From Isoperla grammatica (Eukaryota; Arthropoda; Insecta; Plecoptera; Perlodidae): a DNA stretch of 64,000 nucleotides. The stretch covers positions 397,501-461,500 of the forward strand of contig OX246744.1 in NCBI GenBank assembly GCA_945910005.1. The letters run 5' to 3'. Below, in pieces: positions 1 to 13,500 of this stretch. Every line of letters begins with the position of its first letter. The stretch's first letter is position 1. The notes under the pieces are model-generated. The model did not search any database. It saw nothing but the letters and a program-made list of their open reading frames with translations, and was not told where the DNA came from. The translations under genes and the position numbers were made by a program.

Positions 1-2640
1 AGGGGTTGGCAGAAGAGAGCACATTACAACTGCAACCACACGTCACACTTAACTCGCTGTCTCCGGTCCTCTGGCATGTGTTCCATATAGTACAGGGGTT
101 GGCAGAAGAGAGCACATTACAACTGCAACCACACGTCACACTTAACTCGCTGCCTCCGGTCCTCTGGCATGTGTTCCATATACAGGGGTTGGCAGAAGAG
201 AGCACATTACAACTGCAACCACACGTCACACTTAACTCGCTGCCTCCGGTCCTCTGGCATGTGTTCCATATACAGGGGTTGGCAGAAGAGAGCACATTAC
301 AACTGCAACCACACGTCACACTTAACTCGCTGCCTCCGGTCCTCTGGCATGTGTTCCATATACAGGGGTTGGCAGGAGAGAGCACATTACAACTGCAACC
401 ACACGTCACACTTAACTCGCTGCCTCCGGTCCTCTGGCATGTGTTCCATATACAGGGGTTGGCAGAAGAGAGCACATTACAACTGCAACCACACGTCACA
501 CTTAACTCGCTGCCTCCGGTCCTCTGGCATGTGTTCCATATACAGGGGTTGGCAGAAGAGAGCACATTACAACTGCAACCACACGTCACACTTAACTCGC
601 TGTCTCCGGTCCTCTGGCATGTGTTGCATATAGTACAGGGGTTGGCAGAATAGAGCACATTACAACTGCAACCACACGTCACACTTAACTCGCTGTCTCC
701 GGTCCTCTGGCATGTGTTCCATATAGTACAGGGGTTGGCAGAAGAGAGCACATTACAACTGCAACCACACGTCACACTTAACTCGCTGCCTCCGGTCCTC
801 TGGCATGTGTTCCATATACAGGGGTTGGCAGAAGAGAGCACATTACAACTGCAACCACACGTCACACTTAACTCGCTGCCTCCGGTCCTCTGGCATGTGT
901 TCCATATACAGGGGTTGGCAGAAGAGAGCACATTACAACTGCAACCACACGTCACACTTAACTCGCTGCCTCCGGTCCTCTGGCATGTGTTCCATATACA
1001 GGGGTTGGCAGAAGAGAGCACATTACAACTGCAACCACACGTCACACTTAACTCGCTGCCTCCGGTCCTCTGGCATGTGTTCCATATACAGGGGTTGGCA
1101 GAAGAGAGCACATTACAACTGCAACCACACGTCACACTTAACTCGCTGCCTCCGGTCCTCTGGCATGTGTTCCATATACAGGGGTTGGCAGAAGAGAGCA
1201 CATTACAACTGCAACCACACGTCACACTTAACTCGCTGCCTCCGGTCCTCTGGCATGTGTTCCATATACAGGGGTTGGCAGAAGAGAGCACATTACAACT
1301 GCAACCACACGTCACACTTAACTCGCTGCCTCCGGTCCTCTGGCATGTGTTCCATATACAGGGGTTGGCAGAAGAGAGCACATTACAACTGCAACCACAC
1401 GTCACACTTAACTCGCTGCCTCCGGTCCTCTGGCATGTGTTCCATATACAGGGGTTGGCAGAAGAGAGCACATTACAACTGCAACCACACGTCACACTTA
1501 ACTCGCTGCCTCCGGTCCTCTGGCATGTGTTCCATATACAGGGGTTGGCAGAAGAGAGCACATTACAACTGCAACCACACGTCACACTTAACTCGCTGCC
1601 TCCGGTCCTCTGGCATGTGTTCCATATACAGGGGTTGGCAGAAGAGAGCACATTACAACTGCAACCACACGTCACACTTAACTCGCTGCCTCCGGTCCTC
1701 TGGCATGTGTTCCATATACAGGGGTTGGCAGAAGAGAGCACATTACAACTGCAACCACACGTCACACTTAACTCGCTGCCTCCGGTCCTCTGGCATGTGT
1801 TCCATATACAGGGGTTGGCAGAAGAGAGCACATTACAACTGCAACCACACGTCACACTTAACTCGCTGCCTCCGGTCCTCTGGCATGTGTTCCATATACA
1901 GGGGTTGGCAGAAGAGAGCACATTACAACTGCAACCACACGTCACACTTAACTCGCTGCCTCCGGTCCTCTGGCATGTGTTCCATATAGTACAGGGGTTG
2001 GCAGAAGAGAGCACATTACAACTGCAACCACACGTCACACTTAACTCGCTGCCTCCGGTCCTCTGGCATGTGTTCCATATAGTACAAGGGTTGGCAGAAG
2101 AGAGCACATTACAACTGCAACCACACGTCACACTTAACTCGCTGCCTCCGGTCCTCTGGCATGTGTTCCATATACAGGGGTTGGCAGAAGAGAGCACATT
2201 ACAACTGCAACCACACGTCACACTTAACTCGCTGTCTCCGGTCCTCTGGCATGTGTTCCATATACAGGGGCTGGCAGAAGAGAGCACATTACAACTGCAA
2301 CCACACGTCACACTTAACTCGCTGTCTCCGGTCCTATGGCATGTGTTCCATATACAGGGGCTGGCAGAAGAGAGCACATTACAACTGCAACCACACGTCA
2401 CACTTAACTCGCTGCCTCCGGTCCTCTGGCATGTGTTCCATATAGTACAGGGGTTGGCAGAAGAGAGCACATTACAACTGCAACCACACGTCACACTTAA
2501 CTCGCTGCCTCCGGTCCTATGGCATGTGTTCCATATACAGGGGTTGGCAGAAGAGAGCACATTACAACTGCAACCACACGTCACACTTAACTCGCTGCCT
2601 CCGGTCCTATGGCATGTGTTCCATATACAGGGGCTGGCAG
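1..2640. repeat. 90/93-bp tandem array at left window edge (about 29 units)
   Basis: Units begin at 1, 94, 184, 274 and so on to 2629. Most are 90 bp and some are 93 bp (a 3-bp TAG insertion), so frame is kept and long open frames result. On the minus strand every unit keeps an acceptor-like GTGTGGTTGCAG. A second candidate acceptor, CTTCTGCCAG, survives in only three units near the upstream end (about 2270, 2360, 2632) and reads CCAA elsewhere. By analogy with the other arrays this probably marks the 5' edge of the next VPS13D exon after W50, whose body would lie left of the window. Both candidate acceptors give the phase that W50 needs. The exon identity is inferred, and the long plus-strand frames are not proposed as a protein. 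Confidence 0.85.
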
Positions 2641-3304
2641 AAGAACACAAGGACTCGCTCTCTGCATTACGTAGTTTGTAACACCAGTGGCCAATACTGA
2701 ATGTCCATAGTGGTGTAACCACCAAACACATGCTCTAAAAGTCTAAAACAATGTTTGCTGGCTACAGCCTACAAATAAAATTTGTCGAGTCTTGATTACA
2801 ACTTGGTTGTTGGGTAATTAAACCGGTAAATTGAGTGGATGGTCTACAAGTCCAGTCTCTATTGATTTAAATAAATAAATACAGGCTAGCAAGCACACAC
2901 CAACTGACCAAAGCGTCGACATGCTATTACATTACTTTAATACCAAACTATCATGCAAGTCCCAAGAAGCAAGAAGAGTCAGTAAGGTGACAAACCCTCA
3001 TACCAATTACATCTGATAGATTCAAACTGAACCACACCATTATTCGAAAATATGAAACATAGTGTTAGTAATGACGAACATAGTTTAAAAATAGCAAACT
3101 ATTTAAAATCGAATAAAAATGAATTCATAAAATATCATTCAGACAGGTTTCTATAAATATTGTAATGAAGGAACAAAAATATGTATCTCTTTGTGTTCAG
3201 CAAAATTTCATAAAGAATTGTGGAACACAATTTGTTCACAAAAATGGGCTTTTGTTCGAGAAAATTCGAAAGAGAATTTAGAAGGATTTTGGAAATGATT
3301 CATT

Positions 3305-4988
3305 TAGGGGTGTGCGAGTAGCACTTTTCCAAGTCGAGTTCGAGTAGAAAATAACTCGCGAGTTTCTGGTAGTGCCTGAATATAGCAAAAAGATACAGGA
3401 AAGGAATACCGTAACTAGGCCTACTGGTAGAGGACTAGGCAGACTAGACCTAGGCCCCATCTAAACTACCCCTGAGTTTACCTAGGCTAGGTCTTGGCCT
3501 AAAAGCTGTCCCTCAGGCCTAAGCCTATGTGGTGCTAGGCCTAGAACCATGTAATTTGTTCAATATTATTGTCTGCCTAGCCGGTAGGGTCGATGTGTAG
3601 ATTAGCGCCCGGTGCAAATAAATGGTTTTTCATCCTTGAAAACGGTCTAGCTCGGGTTCTATTGCAGCTACACGTATGTATAGGCAGTCATTTTAAAGCT
3701 TGAAGTATCAACTATCCATTGCATAAATAACCTCCACTGAAATCCCCAAGGTTCTGGAGATATCTGGGAAAATTTGCGTGAAAACGTAGAATACCATGCC
3801 GTCAAAATCATGCCGTCCACCGAACGCCAAAGCACTCCAAAAAGTAAAATATCTAACTAATGAAATACAAGAGTTGAAATACACGAGTAGTATCTTTAGG
3901 AAGCTCTTTGGAATGAACATGGGCGGCTGGCGGACGGTAATCGGTGTGTGGACGGTAATCTATACACGCCTAGGCGTATGCGAACTCGTTGGCCTAGGCC
4001 TAGTTCTCGAACGCTCGCGTCCATTTGTTTGGCCGCAACCCACCCGTAGGGAATATTATAATATCTTTGGCTGCAACCTTCTACTAGTTTACATTCACAA
4101 AAACCGCCGACAGTTCTTGCGCAAATATAGGCCTAACAAGCGTCGTCTGCACGGTCCGCATGTATCGATTTGCTCGATAATGATCGATAGGTCACTTTTT
4201 CTTCAAAGTCGATTGTATAATCGATACCTAAGCAAGTTTCGGATACTGGCGCTACCTATTGGCGGTATATTTAACCAGTTGAATACGGCGGCTCAGTCGA
4301 TAAAACTACTCGGAACTAGGGTTGCCAACTATTGAATATGAAAATACGGGAATTTTAAAATTGATTTGAAATGTCGAGGGAAAGAGGACGGCGATATCCC
4401 AGTTGCCGAAGGCCAAATCGCCGCTATCGACGTTAGGTCCCAGAAAATAAGTTTAGGGATTTGATATTAACTTTGCAGGTGTAATTTTCTCATTCAGTTT
4501 ATGTTTAATTTGGGAGGGTAAATTGAATTAATATGTACCTTCTACATTTTGTCAAGCTATTTTGCTTCACGTAAAATCTTTATATCCCGTTTTAAATAAT
4601 TATACAATTTTTGACACGAAAGAGAATAAATACCAACAACTTGTAACTTACCTGGTTGATCTGTTTCTATTTATGTACCATCATGTATTATAATGAAACA
4701 ATTGTTCAAAGTTCAAAATGCTCAAATGCTGAAAACTGTCTATTAGTAGGCGGAAGTTTACGAAATGTGTATTTTAAAACAAACTGAAAATACGGGAAAA
4801 CTGATTCCCGTGTAGAGTTGATACGGGAAGCGGGAAATCACAGTGGAAAACGGGATTTCCCGGGAAATACGGGAGAGTTGGCAACCCTACTCGGAACTAG
4901 ACTCGTTTTTCGTGAAAAACTGGATCACCTCGAGTCGAGTAGTAACTACTCGATCCAACTCGACTTTTCGAGTACTCGAACACCCCTA
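3305..4988. mobile_element. hAT-like DNA transposon, non-autonomous
   Basis: It starts TAGGGGTGTGCGAGTA and ends TACTCGAACACCCCTA, an inverted pair. Flanks GATTCATT (3297-3304) and AATTCATT (4989-4996) match at 7 of 8 bases, as expected for a hAT 8-bp target duplication. The interior carries TAGGCC-rich repeats and is related in reverse orientation to the element at 31098-34027. No transposase frame is evident. A smaller element is nested at 4317-4889. Confidence 0.75.
4317..4889. mobile_element. hAT-like MITE nested in the 3.3-5.0 kb element
   Basis: Terminal inverted repeats TAGGGTTGCCAACT and AGTTGGCAACCCTA are flanked by a perfect 8-bp duplication CTCGGAAC (4309-4316 and 4890-4897). The element is 573 bp, AT-rich and non-coding. 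It lies inside another hAT-like element and so inserted later. Confidence 0.85.
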
Positions 4989-6746
4989 AATTCATTATTT
5001 TATTGGAAATTTATGTCTGAAACTGTACTTTATCGAAAAACAATTGATTTTGAATGGAATTAGACTTGGTACAAAACACATCAGAACAAAATGAACTTGA
5101 CTAGACGGTTGGCTAACACAGGAAACAGCAGGCCTAGCGGCTTTATGTGTTAGCGAACGTCTCCACTACCTCACCAAGCGTGTGACTAGAGTTAGTAAGC
5201 TGAAAGACGGGAGAGAGAAATGGTTAATGTGCACTGAACATAACGCACGGGCATGGCAATGACGCGACGTCACAAGTATGCAAGGATGCACCGTCATGCC
5301 GAGGTCAATCAAATGTGGGAGCTCCAGACTACTGTTTGTTCGCGTCATTGCCAGGCAATCTCGCACGGGGTGGGGAATAAGAACATGAGAGATACATACA
5401 CATTTGCCAGGTAGAGCCCGGGGAGTCCGGCCCTGTAAACACATCGCTAGGTTAGACATACGTGGCAGCCACTACGGTGATGCAACGCAAACACACAACT
5501 CATTGCTCTTGTAATGACGTACCATCTCGGGACAGGCAGGAAATTATAAGTTCAAAATAGATTTAGCTACATTTAAAAAAAAGGGTAAAAATTACACGAT
5601 AAACACAACATTAAATGACCAACGATTGATCAAGGAATACTATATAAAGTGTGGAGTTTCTTAGTTCCAACCGTTGCTTTCAACGTGAATCCAGTATTTG
5701 TGTGTGAGAGCGAGCATGCACTGCATCACCCATCATGCTTACAATGTTAGTCACAAGACATGTATTACTCCACGCTACAGTGAAAGCCAGTCTCTACCAT
5801 GCGTATATATACCCTATTGGGCAAGTCAGATAATAACCATGACTAAATAGAGCATAAACCATTCTTTATTACATTTGTTATTTAGGCATATATATGACAA
5901 GCTTTTATCCGGCATTTCAAAATTCCTTGACAATTAATATTGGCTGTTTTGATCGCTTGCAAGGGTAAAGGAACGACACTTTCATGCAACAACAAAAACC
6001 TAATTCTTATGCCCAATCACGACACTAGATAACCTCCCTAGCAATCTGACTGGCTTGGAGTTTCCTTCTATATGCAACTTTCTCCTAAACTACGAGTTAG
6101 AGCCAAACTGTGCTGTGCTCATCTAGAGAACCTCCGTTGGAATCCATTAGGTAGTAATGTTCAAGGATATTTTCTTCAAAATCGATATAGGCGTTTTTTT
6201 GCCGATATCGTATTGCAATATTGTTATATAAATGTTTTGGGCAGTAAAAAATTGATAAAACTACATATGAATATTTATTATGCAGGGAAATAAGGAATTA
6301 ACTACACTCGTCTCGAAGCCTCGCTGAAGAACGTACTTCGTAGGAGAGCAGGCAGGAGAGTACAAGACAAACAAGTCAAACTTGAACAATGCACAATCGC
6401 AACAAACTAGATAACCAAACCTGCTTGTCATCTACTTCTGCGATGGCTAACTTAAATGTTTCTTGATAAACTGCTGCAACAGTGGTGTGCACATTCTAGT
6501 GTCGAGTAGTCATTAGTACTGGTACGCGACTCGACATAAGCAAGTCTTTCACGGTAATCAAGTGGAGCGAACTCTAACACATACTACGTTAGCGGCATTG
6601 CTAGCGAGCTCGGCTGACCGGTAGCGGTATCATTTTGGTGTAGTTTTGCCGTACGATATACAGTTATTAATAACATAAAAGTGATACCGTAGTTTACAGC
6701 TTGACACGACTAATTGCAACCTTGGACGTAACGTAAGGACACTCAC
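4989..6746 (-). other. VPS13D intron after W50
   Basis: AT-rich sequence without recognisable exon, RNA gene or complete repeat. Open frames on either strand are short and resemble nothing I know. A continuation exon for W50 was looked for and not found. Confidence 0.5.
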
Positions 6747-6927
6747 CGCCGCGCAGTCCAAAGAACCCGTCCTTGGCTTGCACGCACATGTTGTTGTGAG
6801 CGCAACACAGTCGGCCGTCCTCCGTGAAGCGCCACGTCTGTGTTGTCTTGCGGCGCTTGTCTGGCCGGCGCAAGACAAGCGCACTGTACTGCAGTGGCTG
6901 CGGCGCGGGGCCCTGGATGTCCAGGAC
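6747..6927 (-). CDS. VPS13D: VPS13D exon W50, beta-trefoil second half
   Basis: Acceptor CCCTTCAG, donor GTGAGTGT; phase 0 in, phase 1 out. It encodes VLDIQGPAPQPL, then LRRPDKRRKTTQTWRF and a CVQAKDGFFGL segment. QTW is a QxW motif of the ricin-type trefoil fold found after the VAB domain in VPS13D. It is the last exon that can be placed with confidence. Confidence 0.92.
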
Positions 6928-7004
6928 CTGAAGGGCAACAGTACAACACTTGAGAACCAGGTATTATGTTTATAACGGAATAGACGTATGATAGACGAGC
7001 GTAC

Positions 7005-7209
7005 CAGCATGTTGTCGGAGCGCTTGCCCCTCTCACTGGGTGGTGAGCTGCCCTCGTGCTGAAGCAGCCCCTCGCAACTCATGCGCCACAGCTGCGCCCG
7101 CGCCCCCTGCTGCTTGCGAGCCAGCACCACCCGACTGCCCTCGGGTGCGGCCAACACTAGCTGCTGACTGGCCACGTCTAGAGGGTCCACTGCCCCAGAC
7201 GTCCCCACG
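7005..7209 (-). CDS. VPS13D: VPS13D exon W49, beta-trefoil first half
   Basis: Acceptor GTGTTTCAG, donor GTACGC; phase 2 in, phase 0 out. It encodes LARKQQGARAQLWRMSCEG followed by LLQHEGSSPPS. QLW is the other visible QxW motif, and the L-HEGSS stretch matches animal VPS13D. Confidence 0.93.
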
Positions 7210-7315
7210 CTGAAACACATTACACACCGGTACATTGAAACAATAACACCACCTCTATTGGCAGGTGTAAGCAACACTGCAAGACCCTCATCGTTATTCG
7301 AGCTGTCACACTCAC

Positions 7316-7524
7316 TTGTTGAACGTCCCGGTGAGCGCGATGTAGATGAAGTTTTCGTAGGTGAGGTGGGCCTGTTCCCCCGTCTGGCACATGTTGTAGG
7401 AGGCCTGGGCCCCCCCGGGGGCTAGCAGCGTTATGTGAGGGGGCTGGGTGGGCTCATCCCAGGCGTAGGGGACCGTAGAGTGGGGCCTGGCCACCCCGTG
7501 GAGACGGTCCACACTGACACAGCT
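7316..7524 (-). CDS. VPS13D: VPS13D exon W48, end of SHR-BD
   Basis: Phase 0 in, phase 2 out; acceptor TGTGTTGCAG, donor GTGAGTGTGA. It encodes SCVSVDRLHGVARPHS, the hallmark YAWDEPTQPPHITLLAP, and then LTYENFIYIALTGTFN, which closes the SHR-BD/VAB domain. Only this copy continues past the codons for YNMC into the rest of the exon. About 99 more copies of its first 133/124 nt lie upstream at 7541-22015. Which acceptor is used in vivo cannot be told. If an upstream one were used, extra 47/50-residue units could be added in frame. Confidence 0.93.
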
Positions 7525-10500
7525 CTGCAACACAACACACATGTTGTAGGAGGCCTGGGGGGCTAGCAGCGTTATGTGAGGGGGCTGGGTGGGCTCATCC
7601 CAAGCGTAGGGGACTGTAGAGTGGGGCCTGGCCACCCCGTGGAGACGGTCCACACTGACACAGCTCTGCAACACAACACACATGTTGTACGAGGCCTGGG
7701 GGGCTAGCAGCGTTATGTGAGGGGGCTGGGTGGGCTCATCCCAAGCGTAGGGGACCGTAGAGTGGGGCCTGGCCACCCCGTGGAGACGGTCCACACTGAC
7801 ACAGCTCTGCAACACAACACACATGTTGTACGAGGCCTGGGGGGCTAGCAGCGTTATGTGAGGGGGCTGGGTGGGCTCATCCCAAGCGTAGGGGACCGTA
7901 GAGTGGGGCCTGGCCACCCCGTGGAGACGGTCCACACTGACACAGCTCTGCAACACAACACACATGTTGTAGGAGGCCTGGGGGGCTAGCAGCGTTATGT
8001 GAGGGGGCTGGGTGGGCTCATCCCAAGCGTAGGGGACCGTAGAGTGGGGCCTGGCCACCCCGTGGAGACGGTCCACACTGACACAGCTCTGCAACACAAC
8101 ACACATGTTGTAGGAGGCCTGGGCCCCCCCGGGGGCTAGCAGCGTTATGTGAGGGGGCTGGGTGGGCTCATCCCAAGCGTAGGGGACCGTAGAGTGGGGC
8201 CTGGCCACCCCGTGTAGACGGTCCACACTGACACAGCTCTGCAACACAACACACATGTTGTAGGAGGCCTGGGCCCCCCCGGGGGCTAGCAGCGTTATGT
8301 GAGGGGGCTGGGTGGGCTCATCCCAAGCGTAGGAGACCGTAGAGTGGGGCCTGGCCACCCCGTGGAGACGGTCCACACTGACACAGCTCTGCAACACAAC
8401 ACACATGTTGTAGGAGGCCTGGGGGGCTAGCAGCGTTATGTGAGGGGGCTGGGTGGGCTCATCCCAAGCGTAGGGGACAGTAGAGTGGGGCCTGGCCACT
8501 CCGTGGAGACGGTCCACACTGACACAGCTCTGCAACACAACACACATGTTGTAGGAGGCCTGGGGGGCTAGCAGCGTTATGTGAGGGGGCTGGGTGGGCT
8601 CATCCCAAGCGTAGGGGACCGTAGAGTGGGGCCTGGCCACCCCGTGGAGAAGGTCCACACTGACACAGCTCTGCAACACAACACACATGTTGTAGGAGGC
8701 CTGGGGGGCTAGCAGCGTTATGTGAGGGGGCTGGGTGGGCTCATCCCAAGCGTAGGGGACCGTAGAGTGGGGCCTGGCCACCCCGTGTAGACGGTCCACA
8801 CTGACACAGCTCTGCAGCACAACACACATGTTGTAGGAGGCCTGGGCCCCCCCGGGGGCTAGCAGCGTTATGTGAGGGGGCTGGGTGGGCTCATCCCAAG
8901 CGTAGGGGACCGTAGAGTGGGGCCTGGCCACCCCGTGGAGACGGTCCACACTGACACAGCTCTGCAACACAACACATGTTGTAGGAGGCCTGGGGGCCTA
9001 GCAGCGTTATGTGAGGGGGCTGGGTGGGCTCATCCCAAGCGTAGGGGACCGTAGAGTGGGGCCTGGCCACCCCGTGGAGACGGTCCACACTGACACAGCT
9101 CTGCAACACAACACACATGTTGTAGGAGGCCTGGGCCCCCCCGGGGGCTAGCAGCGTTATGTGAGGGGGCTGGGTGGGCTCATCCCAAGCGTAGGGGACC
9201 GTAGAGTGGGGCCTGGCCACTCCGTGTAGACGGTCCACACTGACACAGCTCTGCAACACAACACACATGTTGTAGGAGGACTGGGGGGCTAGCAGCGTTA
9301 TGTGAGGGGGCTGGGTGGGCTCATCCCAGGCGTAGGGGACTGTAGAGTGGGGCCTGGCCACCCCGTGGAGACGGTCCACACTGACACAGCTCTGCAACAC
9401 AACACACATGTTGTAGGAGGCCTGGGCCCCCCCGGGGGCTAGCAGCGTTATGTGAGGGGGCTGGGTGGGCTCATCCCAAGCGTAGGGGACCGTAGAGTGG
9501 GGCCTGGCCACCCCGTGTAGACGGTCCACACTGACACAGCTCTGCAACACAAATGTTGTAGGAGGCCTGGGCCCCCCTTGGGCTAGCAGCGTTATGTGAG
9601 GGGCCTGGGTGGGCTCATCCCAAGCGTAGGGGACCGTAGAGTGGGGCCTAGCCACCCCGTGGAGACGGTCCACACTGACACAGCTCTGCAACACAACACA
9701 CATGTTGTAGGAGGCCTGGGCCCCCCCGGGGGCTAGCAGCGTTATGTGAGGGGGCTGGGTGGGCTCATCCCAAGCGTAGGGGACCGTGGAGTGGGGCCTG
9801 GCCACCCCGTGGAGACGGTCCACACTGACACAGCTCTGCAACACAACACACATGTTGTACGAGGCCTGGGGGGCTAGCAGCGTTATGTGAGGGGGCTGGG
9901 TGGGCTCATCCCAAGCGTAGGGGACCGTAGAGTGGGGCCTGGCCACCCCGTGGAGACGGTCCACACTGACACAGCTCTGCAACACAACACACATGTTGTA
10001 GGAGGCCTGGGGGGCTAGCAGCGTTATGTGAGGGGGCTGGGTGGGCTCATCCCAAGCATAGGGGACCGTAGAGTGGGGCCTGGCCACCCCGTGGAGACGG
10101 TCCACACTGACACAGCTCTGCAACACAACACACATGTTGTAGGAGGCCTGGGCTCCTCCGGGGGCTAGCAGCGTTATGTGAGGGGGCTGGGTGGGCTCAT
10201 CCCAAGCGTAGGGGACCGTAGAGTGGGGCCTGACCACCCCGTGGAGACGGTCCACACTGACACAGCTCTGCAACACAACACACATGTTGTACAAGGCCTG
10301 GGCCCCCCCGGGGGGCTAGCAGCGTTATGTGAGGGGGCTGGGTGGGCTCATCCCAAGCGTAGGGGACCGTAGAGTGGGGCCTGGCCACTCCGTGGAGACG
10401 GTCCACACTGACACAGCTCTGCAACACAACACACATGTTGTAGGAGGCCTGGGCCCCCCCGGGGGCTAGCAGCGTTATGTGAGGGGGCTGGGTGGGCTCA

Positions 10501-13500
10501 TCCCAAGGGTAGGGGACCGTATAGTGGGGCCTGGCCACCCCGTGTAGACGGTCCACACTGACACAGCTCTGCAACACAACACACATGTTGTAGGAGGCCT
10601 GGGGGGCTAGCAGCGTTATGTGAGGGGGCTGGGTGGGCTCATCCCAAGCGTAGGGGACTGTAGAGTGGGGCCTGGCCACCCCGTGGAGACGGTCCACACT
10701 GACACAGCTCTGCAACACAACACACATGTTGTAGGAGGCCTGGGCCCCCCCGGGGGCTAGCAGCGTTATGTGAGGGGGCTGGGTGGGCTCATCCCAAGCG
10801 TAGGGGACCGTAGAGTGGGGCCTGGCCACCCCGTGTAGACGGTCCACACTGACACAGCTCTGCAACACAACACACATGTTGTAGGAGGCCTGGGGGGCTA
10901 GCAGCGTTATGTGAGGGGGCTGGGTGGGCTCATCCCAAGCGTAGGGGACTGTAGAGTGGGGCCTGGCCACCCCGTGGAGACGGTCCACACTGACACAGCT
11001 CTGCAACACAACACACATGTTGTAGGAGGCCTGGGCCCCCCCGGGGGCTAGCAGCGTTATGTGAGGGGGCTGGGTGGGCTCATCCCAAGCGTAGGGGACC
11101 GTTGAGTGGGGCCTGGCCACCCCGTGGAGACGGTCCACACTGACACAGCTCTGCAACACAACACACATGTTGTAGGAGGCCTGGGCCCCCCGGGGGCTAG
11201 CAGCGTTATGTGAGGGGGCTGGGTGGGCTCATCCCAAGCGTAGGGGACTGTAGAGTGGGGCCTGGACACCCCGTGGAGACGGTCCACACTGACACAGCTC
11301 TGCAACACAACACACATGTTGTAGGAGGCCTGGGCCCCCCCGGGGGCTAGCAGCGTTATGTGAGGGGGCTGGGTGGGCTCATCCCAAGCGTAGGGGACCG
11401 TAGAGTGGGGCCTGGCCACCCCGTGGAGACGGTCCACACTGACACAGCTCTGCAACACAACACACATGTTGTAGGAGGCCTGGGGGGCTAGCAGCGTTAT
11501 GTGAGGGGGCTGGGTGGGCTCATCCCAAGCGTAGGGGACCGTAGAGTGGGGCCTGGCCACCCCGTGGAGACGGTCCACACTGACACAGCTCTGCAACACA
11601 ACACACATGTTGTAGGAGGCCTGGGCTCCTCCGGGGGCTAGCAGCGTTATGTGAGGGGGCTGGGTGGGCTCATCCCAAGCGTAGGGGACTGTAGAGTGGG
11701 GCCTGGCCACCCCGTGGAGACGGTCCACACTGACACAGCTCTGCAACACAACACACATGTTGTACGAGGCCTGGGGGGCTAGCAGCGTTATGTGAGGGGG
11801 CTGGGTGGGCTCATCCCAAGCGTAGGGGACCGTAGAGTGGGGCCTGGCCACCCCGTGGAGACGGTCCACACTGACACAGCTCTGCAACACAACACACATG
11901 TTGTAGGAGGCCTGGGGGGCTAGCAGCGTTATGTGAGGGGGCTGGGTGGGCTCATCCCAAGCGTAGGGGACTGTAGAGTGGGGCCTGGCCACCCCGTGGA
12001 GACGGTCCACACTGACACAGCTCTGCAACACAACACACATGTTGTAGGAGGCCTGGGCCCCCCCGGGGGCTAGCAGCGTTATGTGAGGGGGCTGGGTGGG
12101 CTCATCCCAAGCGTAGGGGACCGTAGAGTGGGGCCTGGCCACCCCGTGGAGGCGGTCCACACTGACACAGCTCTGCAACACAACACACATGTTGTAGGAG
12201 GCCTGGGCCCCCCCGGGGGCTAGCAGCGTTATGTGAGGGGGCTGGGTGGGCTCATCCCAAGCGTAGGGGACCGTGGAGTGGGGCCTGGCCACCCCGTGGA
12301 GACGGTCCACACTGACACAGCTCTGCAACACAACACACATGTTGTACGAGGCCTGGGCCCCCCGGGGGCTAGCAGCGTTATGTGAGGGGGCTGGGTGGGC
12401 TCATCCCAAGCGTAGGGGACCGTAGAGTGGGGCCTGGCCACCCCGTGTAGACGGTCTACACTGACACAGCTCTGCAACACAACACACATGTTGTAGGAGG
12501 CCTGGGCCCCCCCGGGGGCTAGCAGCGTTATGTGAGGGGGCTGGGTGGGCTCATCCCAAGCGTAGGGGACTGTAGAGTGGGGCCTGGCCACCCCGTGTAG
12601 ACGGTCCACACTGACACAGCTCTGCAACACAACACACATGTTGTAGGAGGCCTGGGCCCCCCCGGGGGCTAGCAGCGTTATGTGAGGGGGCTGGGTGGGC
12701 TCATCCCAAGCGTAGGGGACCGTAGAGTGGGGCCTGGCCACCCCGTGGAGACGGTCCACACTGACACAGCTCTGCAACACAACACACATGTTGTAGGAGG
12801 CCTGGGGGGCTAGCAGCGTTATGTGAGGGGGCTGGGTGGGCTCATCCCAAGCGTAGGGGACTGTAGAGTGGGGCCTGGCCACCCCGTGTAGACGGTCCAC
12901 ACTGACACAGCTCTGCAACACAACACACATGTTGTAGGAGGCCTGGGCCCCCCCGGGGGCTAGCAGCGTTATGTGAGGGGGCTGGGTGGGCTCATCCCAA
13001 GCGTAGGGGACCGTAGAGTGGGGCCTGGCCACCCCGTGGAGGCGGTCCACACTGACACAGCTCTGCAACACAACACACATGTTGTAGGAGGCCTGGGCCC
13101 CCCCGGGGGCTAGCAGCGTTATGTGAGGGGGCTGGGTGGGCTCATCCCAAGCATAGGGGACCGTAGAGTGGGGCCTGGCCACCCCGTGGAGACGGTCCAC
13201 ACTGACACAGCTCTGCAACACAACACACATGTTGTAGGAGGCCTGGGGGGCTAGCAGCGTTATGTGAGGGGGCTGGGTGGGCTCGTCCCAAGCGTAGGGG
13301 ACCGTGGAGTGGGGCCTGGCCACCCCGTAGAGACGGTCCACACTGACACAGCTCTGCAACACTACACACATGTTGTAGGAGGCCTGGGCCCCCCGGGGGC
13401 TAGCAGCGTTATGTGAGGGGGCTGGGTGGGCTCATCCCAAGCGTAGGGGACCGTAGAGTGGGGCCTGGCCACCCCGTGTAGACGGTCCACACTGACACAG

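Noticed and set aside
6..2681. Long plus-strand open frames with a 30-residue repeat
   Set aside because: They result from 90/93-bp units lacking stops. Three frames are open at once, there is no start context or domain, and the same layout marks intron-side arrays elsewhere in VPS13D.
3796..4335. 179-codon plus-strand frame
   Set aside because: Lies across a hAT-like element and its nested MITE; no family resemblance and no splice context.
5620..5660. TATATAAA as a core promoter
   Set aside because: An AT-rich intron gives such strings by chance, and no gene start follows on either strand.
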